From Tragulus kanchil (taxonomy: Eukaryota; Chordata; Mammalia; Artiodactyla; Tragulidae), in contig JAIOJX010000005.1 of the NCBI GenBank assembly GCA_022376925.1, forward strand, positions 91,299,001 through 91,363,000: a stretch of DNA of 64,000 bases, in the 5' to 3' direction. This document shows, piece after piece, positions 23,851 through 35,775 of the stretch (positions are counted from its first letter, which is position 1; every line of letters begins with the position of its first letter). The translations under genes and the position numbers were made by a program. A model generated the notes under the pieces. It was not told the DNA's origin and ran no database searches. It worked only from the letters and a program-made list of their open reading frames with translations.

Positions 23851-25892
23851 TGCCTCCTCTATCAAATATCAGTTGACTATAGGTGTGTGGGTTTATTTAT
23901 GAGAAATTTTCTTCTGTTGATCCCTGTGTCTGTTTTGTGCCATTATTATGATTAATGTAGCTTTGTAGTACTGTCTGGGAGGAGTATACCTCCTGCTTTG
24001 CTCTTTTGCTTCAGGATTACTTTAACAATTTGGAATCTTTAATAGTTTCAAATAAATTTTAGAATTGTTTGTTCTAGTTCTCTGAAAAATGTGACATGTA
24101 GTCTGATAGGGATCACATTAACTTTGTAGATGGCTTTGGGTAGTATGGCCATTTTAACAATATCAATTCTTCCAATCCTAGAGCACTGGGTATCTTTCTA
24201 TTTCTTTGAATCATTTTCAGTTTCCTTTATTAATGCTTTATGGTTCTCAGCATATAAGTCTTTCACCTCCTTTATAAAATTTATTCCTAAATATTTTGTT
24301 TTTGGGGGTATGATCTTCAAAGTTACTTCCTTCCTTTCCTTTTCTAATATTTTGTTGTTAGCATAGAGAAATGCAACTAATTTTTTTAAGTTAATGTTGT
24401 GTTCTGCTACCTTGCTGAATTTGCTCATCAGTTGTAGTAGTTTTTGTGTGACATTTTAGGGTTTTCTATATACAATATCATGTAGTCTTCACATGATGAC
24501 AATTTTACAATTTTACCTTTTCCCTTCCAACCTGGATACATTCTATTTGTTTTTCTTACTGATTGCTGTGACTAGGACTTCTAAAACTATGTTGAATAGA
24601 AGAGGTGAGAGTGGGCATCTTTGTCTTATTCCAGATTTTAGTGGAAAGACTTTAATATTTTTACCATTGTGTATCATATTGGCTACTTTTATTATGTTGA
24701 GATATGTTGCTTGTATACACCACTTTGGTAAGAGTTTTTTTTTTTTTTTTTTTATCACGAACAGATGTTACATTTTGTCAAATGCTTTTTGTGCATCTAT
24801 TGAGAGGGTCATGTGGTCTTTGTTTGTCTGTGTATGGTGGGAGAGTGGGTCCTGACCTCATTGATTTACTTCAACTTTCCCAACATCAAGAGACTATTCT
24901 TCCTGTTGTACTTTCCTGCCTCCTCTATCAAATATCAGTTGACTATAGGTGTGTGGGTTTATTTATGAGAAATTTTCTTCTGTTGATCCCTGTGTCTGTT
25001 TTGTGCCATTATTATGATTAATGTAGCTTTGTAGTACTGTCTGGGAGGAGTATACCTCCTGCTTTGCTCTTTTGCTTCAGGATTACTTTAACAATTTGGA
25101 ATCTTTAATAGTTTCAAATAAATTTTAGAATTGTTTGTTCTAGTTCTCTGAAAAATGTGACATGTAGTCTGATAGGGATCACATTAACTTTGTAGATGGC
25201 TTTGGGTAGTATGGCCATTTTAACAATATCAATTCTTCCAATCCTAGAGCACTGGGTATCTTTCTATTTCTTTGAATCATTTTCAGTTTCCTTTATTAAT
25301 GCTTTATGGTTCTCAGCATATAAGTCTTTCACCTCCTTTATAAAATTTATTCCTAAATATTTTGTTTTTGGGGGTATGATCTTCAAAGTTACTTCCTTCC
25401 TTTCCTTTTCTAATATTTTGTTGTTAGCATAGAGAAATGCAACTAATTTTTTTAAGTTAATGTTGTGTTCTGCTACCTTGCTGAATTTGCTCATCAGTTG
25501 TAGTAGTTTTTGTGTGACATTTTAGGGTTTTCTATATACAATATCATGTAGTCTTCACATGATGACAATTTTACAATTTTACCTTTTCCCTTCCAACCTG
25601 GATACATTCTATTTGTTTTTCTTACTGATTGCTGTGACTAGGACTTCTAAAACTATGTTGAATAGAAGAGGTGAGAGTGGGCATCTTTGTCTTATTCCAG
25701 ATTTTAGTGGAAAGACTTTAATATTTTTACCATTGTGTATCATATTGGCTACTTTTATTATGTTGAGATATGTTGCTTGTATACACCACTTTGGTAAGAG
25801 TTTTTTTTTTTTTTTTTTTATCACGAACAGATGTTACATTTTGTCAAATGCTTTTTGTGCATCTATTGAGAGGGTCATGTGGTCTTTGTTTT
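23752..25892. repeat. Block-overlap duplication I
   Basis: Copy 1 is 23752-24826 and copy 2 is 24827-about 25892, offset 1075. Copy 2 lacks about 10 nt (near CATGCAGCACTCC) some 40 nt after its start. It overlaps duplications H on the left and J on the right. Confidence 0.95.
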
Positions 25893-26290
25893 TTCTTTTG
25901 TATAGGTGGGTATCACATTAACTTATTTCCTTATGTTGAACCATCCTTGAATTTAGGGTAAATCCCACTTAATTGTGGTGTATGATGTTTTCTATGGGTT
26001 GTTGAATTTGGTCTGCTAATAGTTTGCTGAGAATTTTTGCATCTATATTCATCAAAAATATTGGCCTGTAATTTTCTTTTTGGTGGTTTGTCTGGTTTTG
26101 ATAGGGTGATGGTGGCTTCATAGAATATGTCTGGGAGTATTCCCTCTTCAGTCTTTTGGAAGAGTTTCAGAAGGGTCAATATAAGTTCTTTGTATGTTTG
26201 GTAGAATTCACCTGTGAAGCCATGTGGTCCTGGACTTAGTTTGTGAGAGGTGTTTTTTTTTTTTAATTATAGATTCTATTTAATTTTCCA

Positions 26291-26508
26291 GGGCTTCCCA
26301 GGTGGTGCTAGTGGTAAAGAGCTCACCTGCCAATGCAAGAGACTTAAGATATATAGATTCAATCCCTGGATAGGGAAAACTTCTTGGAGAAGAATATAGC
26401 AGTCCACTCCAGTATTCTTACTAGAGGATCCCATGGACTGAGCCACCAAGTGGGCTACAATCCATAGGGTTGCACACAGTCAGACATGACTGTAAGTGCC
26501 TTAGCACA
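26291..26508 (+). mobile_element. Bov-tA SINE inserted in the L1
   Basis: Sense element with tRNA-derived head GGGCTTCCCAGGTGGTGCTA, GTGGTAAAGAGCTCACCTGC, then CACTCCAGTATTCTTACTAG and CAGTCAGACATGACTGTAAG, ending at TTAGCACA. Full length, moderately diverged. Second copy at 27372-27589. Confidence 0.9.
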
Positions 26509-26574
26509 TTTCACTTATAGCTATCAGTGTGTTCAAGTTATCTATCTCTGCTTGATTCATTTGGGTGGGATGTA

Positions 26575-26683
26575 TAAATGGCAACCCACACCAGTATTCT
26601 TACCTGAGAAATCCCATGGACAGAGTAGCCTGGAAGGATACATTCCATGTGGTCACAAAAGTGATGGGCAAAAACTTTTATGC
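26575..26683 (+). mobile_element. Bov-A fragment
   Basis: GGCAACCCACACCAGTATTC, then CCCATGGACAGAGTAGCCTG and GGTCACAAAAGTGATGGGCA. It has no tRNA-like head and lies 67 bp after the Bov-tA. Second copy at about 27656-27765. Confidence 0.75.
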
Positions 26684-27371
26684 AACAAAACAATGTATAT
26701 TTTTTTTTGATTGCTGTGACTAGGACTTCTAAAACTATGTTGAATAGAAGAGGTGAGAGTGGGCATCTTTGTCTTATTCCAGATTTTAGTGGAAAGACTT
26801 TAATATTTTTACCATTGTGTATCATATTGGCTACTTTTATTATGTTGAGATATGTTGCTTGTATACACCACTTTGGTAAGAGTTTTTTTTTTTTTTTTTT
26901 TATCACGAACAGATGTTACATTTTGTCAAATGCTTTTTGTGCATCTATTGAGAGGGTCATGTGGTCTTTGTTTTTTCTTTTGTATAGGTGGGTATCACAT
27001 TAACTTATTTCCTTATGTTGAACCATCCTTGAATTTAGGGTAAATCCCACTTAATTGTGGTGTATGATGTTTTCTATGGGTTGTTGAATTTGGTCTGCTA
27101 ATAGTTTGCTGAGAATTTTTGCATCTATATTCATCAAAAATATTGGCCTGTAATTTTCTTTTTGGTGGTTTGTCTGGTTTTGATAGGGTGATGGTGGCTT
27201 CATAGAATATGTCTGGGAGTATTCCTCTTCAGTCTTTTGGAAGAGTTTCAGAAGGGTCAATATAAGTTCTTTGTATGTTTGGTAGAATTCACCTGTGAAG
27301 CCATGTGGTCCTGGACTTAGTTTGTGAGAGGTGTTTTTTTTTTTTAATTATAGATTCTATTTAATTTTCCA

Positions 27372-27765
27372 GGGCTTCCCAGGTGGTGCTAGTGGTAAAG
27401 AGCTCACCTGCCAATGCAAGAGACTTAAGATATATAGATTCAATCCCTGGATAGGGAAAACTTCTTGGAGAAGAATATAGCAGTCCACTCCAGTATTCTT
27501 ACTAGAGGATCCCATGGACTGAGCCACCAAGTGGGCTACAATCCATAGGGTTGCACACAGTCAGACATGACTGTAAGTGCCTTAGCACATTTCACTTATA
27601 GCTATCAGTGTGTTCAAGTTATCTATCTCTGCTTGATTCATTTGGGTGGGATGTATAAATGGCAACCCACACCAGTATTCTTACCTGAGAAATCCCATGG
27701 ACAGAGTAGCCTGGAAGGATACATTCCATGTGGTCACAAAAGTGATGGGCACAACTTAGCAACAA
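27372..27765 (+). mobile_element. Bov-tA and Bov-A pair, second copy (duplication J)
   Basis: The same two insertions as at 26291-26683, with identical spacing. In this copy the sequence reads on into L1 rather than into a joint. Confidence 0.88.
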
Positions 27766-28003
27766 AACAATGCATATATTTCTAGAAACTTGTCCATTGC
27801 TTCTAGGTTGTTCAATTTGTTGGTGTATAATTGTTCATAGTATTGTTATGATTTTTTGTATTTCTGTGGTATCAGTTGTAATTTCTCCTATTTCATTTCT
27901 TTGTTTTTTTTTTCCTTTGTAGTGAGCCTGATCACAGGTTTATCAATTTTGTTTACTTTCTAAAAGAACCAGCTCTTTATTAATTTTTATTTTTTATCAT
28001 TTA

Positions 28004-28150
28004 ATTAAAAAATGTTTTATTTTACTTTTACAGAATTTTGTTGTTAACTGTCACACATAAACCCAAATCAGCCATAGGCATGACACCTCCTACTTGAACT
28101 TTCCCCCCAATTCCCTCCCCATCTCATCCCTCTAGAGTGTTACAGAGCCC
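28004..28150 (-). mobile_element. L1-BT-like 3' end inserted in older L1
   Basis: Antisense: TTATTTTACTTTTACAGAAT, TTGTTGTTAACTGTCACACA, then C-rich CCCCAATTCCCTCCCCATCT and AGAGCCCCTGTGC. Older L1 sequence flanks it on both sides. A related segment lies at 52605-52945. Confidence 0.6.
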
Positions 28151-29649
28151 CTGTGCAAATTCCCTAGTTAATCTCCAAGTTATTTACTTAATCTGTGATC
28201 TGTATTATCTCCTTCCTCTTTTGATTTTAGGTTTTATGCTACTTTTTATAATTTTTTTAGGTGGGAGGTCAGGTTGTTTGAGATTTTTCTTGTTTCTTAA
28301 AGAAGGTCCATGTCACTTAGAACTTTCCACTAAGAATTGCTTTTGCTGTATTCTGTAGATTTTGTATGATTTTGTTTCATTGTCATTTGCCTCAAGGTAT
28401 TTTTAAATTTCTAAATTTCTTCTTTGATTTTATCATTGATCCATTGGGTTTTTTAGCAGCATGTTATTTGGTCTCCATGTAATTGTGGTTTGTTTTTTCT
28501 CATTTCTTTTTCTGTGGTTGATTTTTAGCTACATGCCATTGTGTTCATAAAATGTTCATATGTGCCATTGTGTTCATAAATGTGGTTGAAATATTTTCTG
28601 TCCTCTTAAATGTGTTGAGGCTTATTTTATGCCTTAGTATTCTGCCAGTCGTAGAGAAGCTATCTATGTGCACTTGAAAAGAATGTGTATCCTGATTTTT
28701 TTGGATATAACGTCCTGAAAATTTCAGTGAAGTCTATCTGTTCTACTCTCTTGTTTAGGATGTCTATTGATTTTCTGTCTCAAAGATCTGTCTGTTGATG
28801 TAAATGAGGTGTTAAAAATCTCCTACTATTATTGTATTCCCATCAGTATCTCCATTTATGTCTATTAGTATTTGGGTGATCCTGTATTGGGTGTATCCAA
28901 ATGGATGAGTGTAATATCTTCTTCCTGTATTGATCCTTTTATCATTATATAGGGTCTTTTATCTCTCTCTTTAGCCTTTGTTTTAAAGTCTGGTTTGTCT
29001 GATATGAGTATTGTGACCTACTTTTTCTTGTCATTTTTATTGGTATGAAAATCTTTTTCCATCTCCTCACTTTCAGTCTATGTGTGTCCTTTGCCCTAAA
29101 GGGCATTTCTTATAGGCAGCATATTGTAGGCTCTCATTTTTCATCCAGTCTGCCACTCTGTATCTTTTGATAGAAACATTGAGTTCACTTCCATTTAAGG
29201 TTATTATTGATAGTTATATATTTATTGCCAGTTAAACATTTTGTCATTGATTTTATATCTCTTCTTTGCCTCTTTTTCTTCTTCCTTTTGTTATTTGATG
29301 ATTTTGTTATTTGTTGTTTTTGTATTATGCTTGAGTTCTCTTCTTTTTCATTTATGTGAATCTATTGTATATTTTTGATTTGTAGTTTCCCTGTTTTTCA
29401 GTTCTATTAGTCCCTTTCCGCAGGTACTTGCTTTAGACTGGTAATCATATAGGCTCAAACACATTCTAGAACAAAAAAGGAAAACCTACATTTCTTACTC
29501 TCCTCTTCCATATTTTATGATTTTGATGTCCTTTTTTATATCTCCATGTTCATCCTTTTGATGTTCATTGTGGTTATCATTGTTTTTGAAGAACTCTTTT
29601 TTTAAGCCTGTGTAGTAGCTTATTGAAGTGATTTACTTCCCAATTATGT

Positions 29650-29997
29650 GACTCACCTAAGTATTAAACCTAAAAGTATAATGGCTATAGAGAAAAACAT
29701 TCAAGCAAAGATTTCTTAGCTGTTATTTAAAAAAATACCCAATACATAAAAAATTGATAAATCAGCTTTTATCAAAATTACAAAATGCTGATCTTTGCTA
29801 TTCCTTAAAATATTCTGATAAGATAATGAAATAGAAGACCATAGATTAGAAGGAAATATTTGCATATAATATATTTGATAACAGACTTTATCTGAAAGGT
29901 TTTTAAATATAGAAAAAATTTGACTATACAACTTAATCTTTGAAGATACAAAGGCAACACATAAACACATGAAGAAGTATTAACATGATTAGGTATT
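29650..29997 (+). mobile_element. Old L1 ORF2 fragment, left half
   Basis: Sense, strongly decayed L1 ORF2: GGAAATATTTGCATATAATA, TGATAACAGACTTTATCTGA, then ACATGAAGAAGTATTAACAT. The matching continuation begins at 32859 (GGAAATGCAAATTAAATCCA), so the element is split by the BovB insertion. It ends in the target duplication AGGTATT. Confidence 0.75.
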
Positions 29998-30518
29998 GCC
30001 GTTCAGTTGCTAGGTCCTGTCTGACTCTTTGTTATCCCATGGATTGTGGCATATCAGGCTTTCCTGTCCTTCACTGTCTCTTGGAATTTGCTCAAATGCA
30101 TGTCCATCTCATTCTCTGCCACCCCCTTCTTTTGCCTTCAGTCTTTCCAAGGAGCAGGATCCTTTTCAATTACTTGGCTTTTCTCATTAGGTGGCCAAAG
30201 TGTTAGAACTTCAATACTTTGGAGTATTCAGCAACAGTGCATCCAATGAATATTCAGGATTGATTTCCTTTAGGATTGACTGGTTTGATCTCCTTGCAGT
30301 CCAGGGATCTCTCAAGAGTCTTCTCCAGCACCACAGTTCGAAAGCATCAATTCTTTGGTACTCAGCCTTCTTTATGGATCAACTCTAACATCAAATATGA
30401 CAACTGGAAAAACCATGCCTTTGGTCATACAGACCTTTGTCAGCAAAGTGATGTTTCTGGTTTTTAATATACTATCTAGGCTTGCCATAGCTTTTCTTCC
30501 AAGGAGTAAGCGTCTTTT

Positions 30519-30843
30519 TTTTTTTTTTTAAATTCATTTATTTATTTTGGGCGGGGATCAGGTTGGGGAGGGAGGGGAGCAGGCGGGCCACTTCCATTGG
30601 TCTCTCATTTCTCCGTTTTCATCCGTCCTTGTTCCTTGGCTCCTGTGTGCCTCCCATCGCGGTGGCGTCTGTCGCCGCAGAGCACCGGCTCTGGGCGCAC
30701 GCGCCCCAGAGCTCTGGCTCGGTGATTGGACACACAGGTCCAGCCGCTCCGCGGCACGTGGGATCTTCCCAGGCCAGGGATCGAACCAGCGCCCCTGCAC
30801 TGCAAGGGGGTGTCCTTACCCACTGGACCACCAGGGGAAGCCC
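30519..30843 (-). mobile_element. CHR-type SINE with perfect 15-bp target duplication
   Basis: Inserted in BovB and flanked by GAGTAAGCGTCTTTT at 30504-30518 and 30844-30858, an exact match. It keeps many CpGs (GGTGGCGTCTGTCGCCGCAG, GGCGCACGCGCCCC) that are decayed in the other copies here, so it is one of the youngest SINEs in the window. It gives the full layout: T/A-rich tail, long body and tRNA-like head GGACCACCAGGGGAAGCCC. Confidence 0.93.
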
Positions 30844-31344
30844 GAGTAAGCGTCTTTTAATTTCATGACTGTAGTCACCATGTGCAATAATTTTGGAGCC
30901 CAAGAAAATAAAATCTATCACTGTTTTCACATTTTCCCCTTATATTTACTATGAACTGAAGAGACTGGATGCCGTGATCTTTGTTTTTGAATGTTTTGAA
31001 TGTTGAGTTTTAAACCAGCATTTTCACTCCTTTTTCACCCTTATCAAGAAGCTCTTTAGTTCCTGTGCTTTCTGCAATTAGAGTGGTATTGTATACATAT
31101 ATGAGGTTATCGAATAAAGCTGACAATCTTGATTTCAGCTTGTGAGTCATATAGTCCAGCATCTTGCATGATGTTCTCTGCATATAGGTTAAATAAGAAA
31201 GGTAAATATATAACCCTGTTGTGCTCTTTTCCCAATTTTGCACCAACCCTTTCTTCCATGTCCAATTCTAGGTGTTGCTTCTTGACCCACATCCAGATTT
31301 CTCAGAAGACTGGTAAGGTGATCTGGTGCTTCTATCTCTTTATG

Positions 31345-31660
31345 ATGTAAAGAACAGGCTTCTGGACTCAGTGGGAAGAGAGGGCGGGATGCTTTGAGAG
31401 AATAACATTGAAACATGTACATTATTATATGTGGAATGGATGACAAATATGAATTGGATGCTTGAAGGAAGGCACCCAGTGCCAGTGCTCCATGACAAAC
31501 TGGAGGGATGGAGTGGGGAGGGAGGTGAAAGGGAGGTTCAGGATTGGGGGAACACATGTATATTCATAATTTAGCCATTCATATTTATGTATGGCAAAAG
31601 CCACCACAATATTGTAATGGAATTATCCCCCAAATAAAATAAATAAATAAAATTTCCAAT
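31345..31660 (+). mobile_element. L1-BT-like 3' end inside BovB
   Basis: Sense: GGCTTCTGGACTCAGTGGG, ATTGAAACATGTACATTATT, GGGATGGAGTGGGGAGGGAG, ACACATGTATATTCATAATT, then ATGGCAAAAGCCACCACAAT, ending in an AATAAAATAAATAAATAAAA tail. BovB resumes after it. Minus-strand frames across this piece are shadows. Confidence 0.75.
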
Positions 31661-32851
31661 TTGTTGTCATACACGCAGTTGAAGACTTTAGCCTAGTCTT
31701 TCTGACATTCCCTTGCTTTCTCTAGATCCATTGGATGTTGGCAATTTGAGCTCTGGTTCCTCTGCCTCTTAAAACTTAGTTTGTGTATCTTAAAGTTCTT
31801 TCATCATGTACTGCTGAAGCCCAGCTTGAAGGATTTTGAGCATACACTTGCTAGCATGTGAAATGAGTACAACTGAATTGTACTTTGAATGTTCTTTGGT
31901 ATTTCTCTTCTTTAGGATTTGAATGAAAGGTGATCTTTTCCAGTCCTGTGCCCACTGTTGTGTTTTCCAAATTTGCTGATATATTAGGTGCAACACTTTA
32001 ACAACATCATCTTTTAGGATGTTAAATATCTGGGATTCTGTCACCTCCATTAGCTTTGTTCATGGTAACTCTTCCTAAGATTCCCCTTGACTTCACATTC
32101 CAGGATGTTCAGCTTTGGGGAGTTTCTACACCATCGTGGTTATCTGGGTCATTAAGACCCTTTTCGTATAGTTCTTCTGTGTATTGTTGTCAGTTCTTCT
32201 TAATTTTATCTGCTTCCGTTAGGTCCCTTGTTTCTGTCCTTTATTGTGCCCATCCTTACATGAAATGTTTCCTAGATATCTCCAGTTTTCTTGAAGAGAT
32301 CTTTAGTCTTACTCATTCCATTTTTTTCCCTCTATTTTCTTTTTTTCTATTTTTTTCCATTGTCCATTTAAGAAAACTATCTTATCTTCCTTGTTATTCT
32401 TTTGAAACTCTGCATTTAGTTGGGTATATTTTTTCCTTTCTCCCTTGCCTTCTCTTCTTTCCTAAGCTCTCTGTAAAGCCTCCTCTGCCAAGCACTTTGT
32501 TGTCTTGAATTTCTTTTTCTTTGGGATGGTTTTGATCACCACCTCCTGTAAAATGTTACAAACCTCCATCCATAGTTCTTTAGACACTCTATCAGATCTA
32601 ATTCCTTGACTCTATTTGTCACTTCCACTGTATAATCATAAGGGATATGATTTAGGTCATACCTGAATGGCCTAATGGTTTCCCCTGCTTTCTTCAATTT
32701 GCATCTGAATTTTGCAATAAGGAGTTCATGATCTGAGCCAGTCAGCTCTACGTCTTGTTTTTGCTGCCCGTATAGCGCTTCTTTATCATTGGCTACAAAG
32801 AACATAATCAATCTGATTTCGGTAATGACCATCTGGTGATGTCCATGTGTA

Positions 32852-33090
32852 AGGTATTAAGGAAATGCAAATTAAATCCACGAAAAGATACTACTGTACT
32901 TTCACTAGAATGGAAAAATTAAAAATACTGACCATAATAAATATTGTGGAGGATATGGAGTAATTGGAATGGTTATACACTGTTGGTGGGGATGAAAATG
33001 ATAGGATGACTTTGGAAAACATTTTAGCAACTACCTCAAGTGTTAAAAAGATAATATATGATACAGTTGCTCTATTTGTAAACATTACCT
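32852..33090 (+). mobile_element. Old L1 ORF2 fragment, right half
   Basis: Continuation of 29650-29997 after the BovB insertion: GGAAATGCAAATTAAATCCA, ACTTTCACTAGAATGG, GAGGATATGGAGTAATTGGA, TATACACTGTTGGTGGGGAT, TGACTTTGGAAAACATTTTA. Second copy at about 33941-34180. Confidence 0.75.
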
Positions 33091-33765
33091 AAGCATAATA
33101 TTGAGAATGTGAACTATAGCTCTCCTCTGTAGAAGCCTTATATAGCCCCTTACAGAAATGTTACCTCTGTCCTGCTCCTTTCACCTTTGAGAATTCATTT
33201 GGGCAGTTTTGTACTGAAAATATTTTTCCATTGAAAATATTTTTCCATTGAAATTTTTTTTCCATTTTCCAAGAAAACAATGATAAAAATAGACAAAATA
33301 GAATTTTAGATAAAAAAAAAATTCAGCAGAGACAAAGAAGCACAGGATATAATGATAAATGGGTCAATCAAACCTCAAAGTAGAGCAAATGAAAACATCA
33401 AAGAATTTACATCAGTTCACATAACCAGCTATTGGCAGAACTGTAATGAGAACATTAGGCATGTCTGTCAGTTCTTTTACACTTCATCCTGCCAAATTTT
33501 AAGTCTTTGAACTCTTTTTGACAATTATTTAAATACTACCTATACTAGTTCTTTGAGCTATGAATTCTTTTGTTAACCTTTATGTATAAATGCCTCCTCA
33601 TGAATTTGTCTTAATTTTACTTCTTTGTAAGGCTGGTTTGAAGAGGTTTGGTTTTTTAAAAAAATTTACATTCACTCCTTCTCCGTGACCTCTTTTTAAA
33701 TATGCTTTGATTATTTCTTCTCCAGCCTTTGTCTTTTTCATAGAGTCACTGATCATGGAGGCCAG

Positions 33766-34180
33766 TAATGGTTTCCCTGCTTTCTTCAATTTGCATCTGA
33801 ATTTTGCAATAAGGAGTTCATGATCTGAGCCAGTCAGCTCTCGTCTTGTTTTGCTGCCCGTATAGCGCTTCTTTATCATTGGCTACAAAGAACATAATCA
33901 ATCTGATTTCGTAATGACCATCTGGTGATGTCCATGTGTAAGGTATTAAGGAAATGCAAATTAAATCCACGAAAAGATACTACTGTACTTTCACTAGAAT
34001 GGAAAAATTAAAAATACTGACCATAATAAATATTGTGGAGGATATGGAGTAATTGGAATGGTTATACACTGTTGGTGGGGATGAAAATGATAGGATGACT
34101 TTGGAAAACATTTTAGCAACTACCTCAAGTGTTAAAAAGATAATATATGATACAGTTGCTCTATTTGTAAACATTACCTA
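33766..34180. mobile_element. BovB 5' part (-) and L1 right half (+), second copy (duplication K)
   Basis: 33766-33940 repeats the BovB segment (minus-strand ELTGSDHELLIAKFRCKLKK again). From 33941 the sense L1 fragment follows, including the AGGTATT target sequence. Confidence 0.85.
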
Positions 34181-35034
34181 AGCATAATATTGAGAATGTG
34201 AACTATAGCTCTCCTCTGTAGAAGCCTTATATAGCCCCTTACAGAAATGTTACCTCTGTCCTGCTCCTTTCACCTTTGAGAATTCATTTGGGCAGTTTTG
34301 TACTGAAAATATTTTTCCATTGAAAATATTTTTCCATTGAAATTTTTTTTCCATTTTCCAAGAAAACAATGATAAAAATAGACAAAATAGAATTTTAGAT
34401 AAAAAAAAAATTCAGCAGAGACAAAGAAGCACAGGATATAATGATAAATGGGTCAATCAAACCTCAAAGTAGAGCAAATGAAAACATCAAAGAATTTACA
34501 TCAGTTCACATAACCAGCTATTGGCAGAACTGTAATGAGAACATTAGGCATGTCTGTCAGTTCTTTTACACTTCATCCTGCCAAATTTTAAGTCTTTGAA
34601 CTCTTTTTGACAATTATTTAAATACTACCTATACTAGTTCTTTGAGCTATGAATTCTTTTTGTTAACCTTTATGTATAAATGCCTCCTCATGAATTTGTC
34701 TTAATTTTACTTCTTTGTAAGGCTGGTTTGAAGAGGTTTGGTTTTTTAAAAAAATTTACATTCACTCCTTCTCCGTGACCTCTTTTTAAATATGCTTTGA
34801 TTATTTCTTCTCCAGCCTTTGTCTTTTTTTATGGTTTAAAGGAGAAAGGTGTTTATTTCTCCCCCGTGTTCCTGCCCTGAGTTGAGCAATTCAGGTTGAT
34901 GGGGTAGTTCAGTTGCATGACATCCTTCAAGTCCTCTATTTTCCCCATCTTGTTCCCTGAGGACCACTTAGAGCAGAGAAACTCTACCTCAGAGCTTGAC
35001 CCCAGTCTGCTCCCTGTCTGTGTGTATAGAGGTT

Positions 35035-35170
35035 CACTGGACGCAACCACACCATGTGTACACGTATTATCTATGGCTGCTTTGAGGCTGCAAACATAGA
35101 GATGAGAATTTCTGCAACTTCCTAGCTACAGAGTCTGAAATATTTACCACCTGATCCTTTAGATATACCG
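35035..35170 (+). mobile_element. hAT-like DNA transposon fragment
   Basis: Contains ACGTATTATCTATGGCTGCT, TTGAGGCTGC, and GAAATATTTACCACCTGATC, in the style of the common mammalian hAT fossil and opposite in orientation to 13204-13312. Second copy at about 36131-36266. Boundaries and family are uncertain. Confidence 0.45.
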
Positions 35171-35202
35171 TCCAGCCTTTTTTTTTTAAAGAGCCTTAAC
35201 TT

Positions 35203-35775
35203 GGGGGCTTCCCTCGTGGTCCAGTAGGTGGAGAGGCCGCCTTGCAGTGCAAGGGGCACCGGCTCAATCGCTGGCCTGTGAAGATCCCGCGTGCTGCGGA
35301 GTGGCTGAATCGGTGTGTTCAATTGTCCGATTACGAGCCAGCACTCTGGAGCGTGTGCGCCCAGAGCTGGTGTGCTCTGCAGAGAGGGGCCACTATGGTG
35401 GGAGGCCCACACAAGCCAAAGAATAAAGATGGATGAAAATAAATAAATAAAAAACCAGTAAAAAGAGGCCAAAATTAGGGGATTCCCTGGTGGTCCAGTG
35501 GGTAAGGATACTGCCTTGTAGTGCAAGGGGCTCCGGTTCAATCCCTGGCCTGGGAAGATCCCACGTGCCACGGACTGTGGCTGGACCGAAGTGCCCAACT
35601 ACTGAGCTGGCACTCTGGGGTGCCTGCGCCCAGGGCCGATGCTTAGCAGAGAGAGAGGCCGCTGCGATGGGAGGCCCACACAGGCCAAAGAATGAAGATG
35701 AATAAATAAAAGATCAATAGAAGTGGCCAAAAAAAAAAAACCCACAAAGGCCAAAATTAAACAAAAAACCAAACA
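35203..35775 (+). mobile_element. CHR-type SINE carrying a nested CHR-type SINE
   Basis: The outer element (head GGGGGCTTCCCTCGTGGTCC) is flanked by CCTTAACTT at 35194-35202 and 35776-35784. A second element (head GGGGATTCCCTGGTGGTCCA, about 35478-35748) sits in its tail, flanked by GGCCAAAATTA at 35467-35477 and 35749-35759. The repeat nesting gives the order of the two insertions. Copy 2 is at about 36299-36871. Confidence 0.88.

Larger units (their letters stand above)
25627..27780. repeat. Block-overlap duplication J
   Basis: Copy 1 is 25627-26708 and copy 2 is 26709-about 27780, offset 1082. One C-run indel lies near 26141 versus 27222. Copy 1 is altered about 30 nt before the joint (AAAAACTTTTATGC versus ACAACTTAGC). 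Confidence 0.95.
21407..29640 (-). mobile_element. Long antisense L1 (3' UTR and most of ORF2, decayed)
   Basis: The left end is 3' UTR; moving right, the minus strand encodes progressively more N-terminal ORF2 pieces, broken by stops and frameshifts. The reverse transcriptase region is clear at 24543-24758 (minus): NMIHNGKNIKVFPLKSG followed by RQRCPLSPLLFNIVLEVL. A segment at 24198-24428 contains KYLGINFIKEVKDLYAEN. The span contains three block duplications (H, I, J), so the underlying element is about 4.9 kb including insertions. It is interrupted by a Bov-tA, a Bov-A piece and an L1-BT 3' end. No intact ORF remains, so it is not active. Confidence 0.88.
29998..32851 (-). mobile_element. 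BovB (RTE) LINE, 5'-truncated
   Basis: The left end is the BovB 3' end antisense (CCGTTCAGTTGCTAGGTCCT, CTGTCCTTCACTGTCTC). Minus-strand fragments show RTE reverse transcriptase: WKRSPFIQILKKRNTKEHSK with LISHASKCMLKILQAGLQQY at 31790-32050, and ELTGSDHELLIAKFRCKLKK with RPFRYDLNHIPYDYTVEV at 32536-32832. It is flanked by AGGTATT at 29991-29997 and 32852-32858. Removing two nested insertions leaves about 2.2 kb, shorter than the ~3.2 kb full element. All frames are broken. Confidence 0.92.
32673..34826. repeat. Block-overlap duplication K
   Basis: Copy 1 is 32673-33765 and copy 2 is 33766-about 34826, offset 1093. Several single-base run differences lie near the start (TTTCCCCTGC versus TTTCCCTGC; TTGTTTTTGC versus TTGTTTTGC; TTTCGGTAAT versus TTTCGTAAT). 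The unit spans the BovB 5' end and the right half of the old L1. Confidence 0.95.

Noticed and set aside
21786..24366. Plus-strand frames of 78-120 codons across the L1
   Set aside because: Shadows of antisense L1 ORF2; the coding sense is the minus strand.
30547..30930. Several overlapping 72-103-codon frames on both strands
   Set aside because: All lie in the CHR SINE (30519-30843), whose GC-rich, CpG-rich body lacks stops by composition.
32056..32508. 150-codon plus-strand frame rich in Phe/Leu/Ser
   Set aside because: Antisense shadow of BovB; the opposite strand carries recognisable RTE reverse transcriptase segments.
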